NCBI GenBank assembly: GCA_016787045.1
Contig: JAEUVA010000034.1
Coordinates: 1-64,000 of the forward strand
Direction: 5' to 3'
DNA: 64,000 bases
Source: Chitinophagales bacterium
Lineage (GTDB): Bacteria; Bacteroidota; Bacteroidia; Chitinophagales; LD1
The notes below the pieces were generated by a model. That model made no database searches, was not told the origin of the DNA, and saw nothing but the letters and a program-made list of their open reading frames with translations. This document shows positions 61,868 to 64,000 of this stretch, piece by piece (position 1 is the first letter of the stretch; each line of letters opens with the position of its first letter). A program made the position numbers and the translations under genes.

Positions 61868-63635
61868 TAGAGCTAAAATCTTGTGTTCAGTTTTATTGTT
61901 GACATTACATCTTTTGTCAATTGCACAAACCACCAAAACATTTTCCGAAGACGATTGGAATAAGCTTTCGCCACAGCAAAAGGACTCTATCAACAAAGAA
62001 ATTTTCAAAAAATTTGAGGCCGCCAAAAAAGCAGCCGAAAACGAAGATGAAATACGCGCTAATCAACAAATTGATGAGGCACTCAAAAACATATCAGGCA
62101 CTACAACCCTGCGTATTGTTGGTTTTCCAAAATCACAGCTACGCGATGACATCAACAAACTCAAAAATCTAGAATCGTTTACCTGCGAAAAATGCAAGCA
62201 ATTAGACTTGCAACAGTTGTTTGAGCAATTGGCTAATTTACCTCAGCTAACAACCCTCAATTTGCAAGATGGCGCACTAAAAGTATTGCCCAACAACATC
62301 AAAAAACTGAATGGGCTACAAGAACTAAACCTCAAAAACAACAACTTTACTACGCTGCCAGATTCATTTGTTTACCTCAAAAACTTACGAGTTCTAAATC
62401 TTGAACACAACAGCTATTTGTATGATGATGTAGTTTTTGAGCGATTGAAAACCATGAATGTAGAGGAGCTAACTTTCTCTTTCAGCGGATTGCTGGAACT
62501 AAATGCAAAAGTGGGTGATGTAAAAAGTTTAAAGCGATTAGACCTTTCCGTAAACGACATTCGTCAACTGCCCACTTCTTTTTCGCAGCTAAATAGTTTA
62601 GAGTATTTAAACCTGTCGCAAAACATTGCGCTCAACATGAGCAGTGTAGTAAGTACATTAAGTACCCTCACTAATTTACAAGAATTGATATTGCAGCAAT
62701 GTTTGATTGAAAACCTGCCTGCTGACTTTGGAAAACTAACCTCTCTAAAAAAACTAAACCTAAAGGCCAACCGACTAACTGCTTTGCCCGTGTCATTCAG
62801 CTCATTAACTAACTTAGAAGAATTGGATCTTGGTTATTTTGAAATGGGTGTACGCATGAATAAAATCAGCGACCTTGGCCCGGGTTTCGGCAATCTTAAA
62901 AAACTGAAAGCACTCAATCTTGCCGGTAACCAACTAAGTAGTGTGCCTGAGTACTTTACTGCACTCAGTCAGTTAGAAACACTCAACATCAACTTAAACA
63001 AACTAACCGTGTTTCCGAATGCGATTACCAAAATCACCTCTCTCAAACACTTGGATTTGGGGATGAATAGCATCAACAGTGTTTCAAATGAGATTGGCAA
63101 ACTATCTAACCTTGAATACCTGAATCTTGACAATAACTTTTTCAACAAAAAAGAAAGTAAAATAAAAACAATTCCTGCTGAAATTTGCAACCTAACTAAA
63201 CTCAAAACGCTCTCTCTACGAGATAATGTAATAGAACAAATTCCTGATTGCATTGCTCAACTATCGCTGTTAGAAAAATTAGACCTGCGCGATAATCTGG
63301 TGGCTACGTTACCAACATCGTTTACACAACTAAAAAATCTGCAGTATTTAGATTTAAAAACGAATGAGTTTGAAAAACTTCCCGAAGGTTTTGAACAGCT
63401 TAAAAACCTCACTTATCTCAACTTGGCTATGAACCTGCGTTGGGCGTTTGAAACCGACAAGTTGAAGTTGTATCAAATGAAGCAACTTAAAGAAGTGGAT
63501 ATTAGTTTCAACAACATTTCTGAGAGCGCTACTACTACGCTAAGCAAAAACCTGCCCGGTTGCAAAGTGATAAACCAAGATTATTCCAACAAATCGCTCT
63601 TGGATAATCAAAAGAGAGTGCCGGGAGGTAAGTAG
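61860..63635 (+). CDS. Secreted leucine-rich-repeat protein
   Basis: The 591-residue protein has a signal peptide (AKILCSVLLLTLHLLSIAQ). Residues about 100-570 are LRR repeats of about 23 residues of the LPxxF type (LNLKNNNFTTLPDSFVYL, LNLKANRLTALPVSFSSL, LDLRDNLVATLPTSF). There is no T9SS sorting domain at the end. It is probably a ligand-binding surface or periplasmic protein; partner unknown. It starts inside the end of the toxin gene (8-bp overlap). Confidence 0.87.
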   Translation: MSNRAKILCSVLLLTLHLLSIAQTTKTFSEDDWNKLSPQQKDSINKEIFKKFEAAKKAAENEDEIRANQQIDEALKNISGTTTLRIVGFPKSQLRDDINKLKNLESFTCEKCKQLDLQQLFEQLANLPQLTTLNLQDGALKVLPNNIKKLNGLQELNLKNNNFTTLPDSFVYLKNLRVLNLEHNSYLYDDVVFERLKTMNVEELTFSFSGLLELNAKVGDVKSLKRLDLSVNDIRQLPTSFSQLNSLEYLNLSQNIALNMSSVVSTLSTLTNLQELILQQCLIENLPADFGKLTSLKKLNLKANRLTALPVSFSSLTNLEELDLGYFEMGVRMNKISDLGPGFGNLKKLKALNLAGNQLSSVPEYFTALSQLETLNINLNKLTVFPNAITKITSLKHLDLGMNSINSVSNEIGKLSNLEYLNLDNNFFNKKESKIKTIPAEICNLTKLKTLSLRDNVIEQIPDCIAQLSLLEKLDLRDNLVATLPTSFTQLKNLQYLDLKTNEFEKLPEGFEQLKNLTYLNLAMNLRWAFETDKLKLYQMKQLKEVDISFNNISESATTTLSKNLPGCKVINQDYSNKSLLDNQKRVPGGK

Positions 63636-63962
63636 TTACTTTAATTTTTCATTATTCAAATGCCGGTTTGCATCGCGGGCATTTTTCTTGGCTAAGTTTT
63701 TATGCAAGGCATCTGTGAGATCCACACCGGTTTGGTTAGCTAAGCAAATGAGCACCCAAAGCACGTCCGCTAACTCATCGCTCAACTCTTTGTTCATATC
63801 ACTTTCTTTAAAACTCTGTTCACCGTATTGGCGGGCAATGAGGCGTGCCACCTCACCTACTTCTTCGGTGAGTATGGCCATGTTGGTCAGTTCGCTAAAG
63901 TAGCGCACTCCGCGCTGCTTTATCCATTGGTCAACAGTTTGCTGGGCTTCTTGTATGGTCAT
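63636..63962 (-). CDS. MazG-like nucleotide pyrophosphohydrolase
   Basis: The 108-residue protein has the MazG-fold motif pairs: LTEEVGEVARLI (EExxE) and LSDELADVLWVLICLAN (ExxD). These bind magnesium and hydrolyse nucleoside triphosphates to monophosphates. ATG 63962 (MTIQEAQQTVDQWI) is the usual family start; a further ATG at 63992 adds ten residues. It is convergent with the leucine-rich-repeat gene with no gap. Housecleaning of nucleotides is likely; the exact substrate is unknown. Confidence 0.88.
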   Translation of the reverse strand: MTIQEAQQTVDQWIKQRGVRYFSELTNMAILTEEVGEVARLIARQYGEQSFKESDMNKELSDELADVLWVLICLANQTGVDLTDALHKNLAKKNARDANRHLNNEKLK

Positions 63963-64000
63963 ATTTTTTTGATTTTTGAACACTAATAGCATGAATGACT

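Overview
The window looks like chromosome of a Bacteroidota bacterium, probably Chitinophagales or Sphingobacteriia-like. The evidence is nine genes or remnants ending in type IX secretion (T9SS) type A sorting domains, LytTR regulators paired with propeller/Y_Y_Y sensor kinases, a DUF4290 protein, promoters of the TAnnTTTG type, and almost no Shine-Dalgarno sequences. I saw no rRNA, tRNA, CRISPR array, transposase or phage gene.

Layout. 1-2308 (minus): a gene running off the left edge, a T9SS propeller protein and the 3' remnant of another T9SS gene. 2309-4466: structured repeats, then a restriction-modification cassette (NotI-family endonuclease plus Dam-like adenine methylase) behind a 16-bp palindrome. 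4483-10622: ordinary chromosome (M90 peptidase, UvrD/PcrA helicase, DUF4290 protein, TPR protein, PrsW-type protease). 10700-48137: the distinctive region, with giant Ig/PKD-repeat surface proteins interleaved with three sensor kinase/LytTR regulator pairs. 48321-53501: two divergent methyltransferases and a seven-gene plus-strand operon containing fumarylacetoacetase. 53564-63962: flavin reductase-like protein, alpha/beta hydrolase, a secreted protein divergent from an uncharacterised helical protein, lipoprotein, lysS, a UPF0175/PIN toxin-antitoxin pair coupled to a secreted leucine-rich-repeat protein, and a MazG-like pyrophosphohydrolase.

How it may work together. The main candidate for an undescribed system is in 20806-44183. 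Each kinase/regulator pair sits next to T9SS cargo genes, and the cargo promoters carry pair-specific direct repeats spaced 21-22 bp, placed 45-46 bp from a TTTG -7 element. Two pairs carry the same repeats at their own genes, as expected for autoregulation. The cargo genes also share 3' sorting cassettes, 5' leaders and terminator-linked tags, and one chimeric gene shows recent recombination between a sensor gene and a sorting cassette. One of the three kinases is interrupted by an in-frame TGA just after its signal peptide. The operator code is inferred from sequence patterns only.
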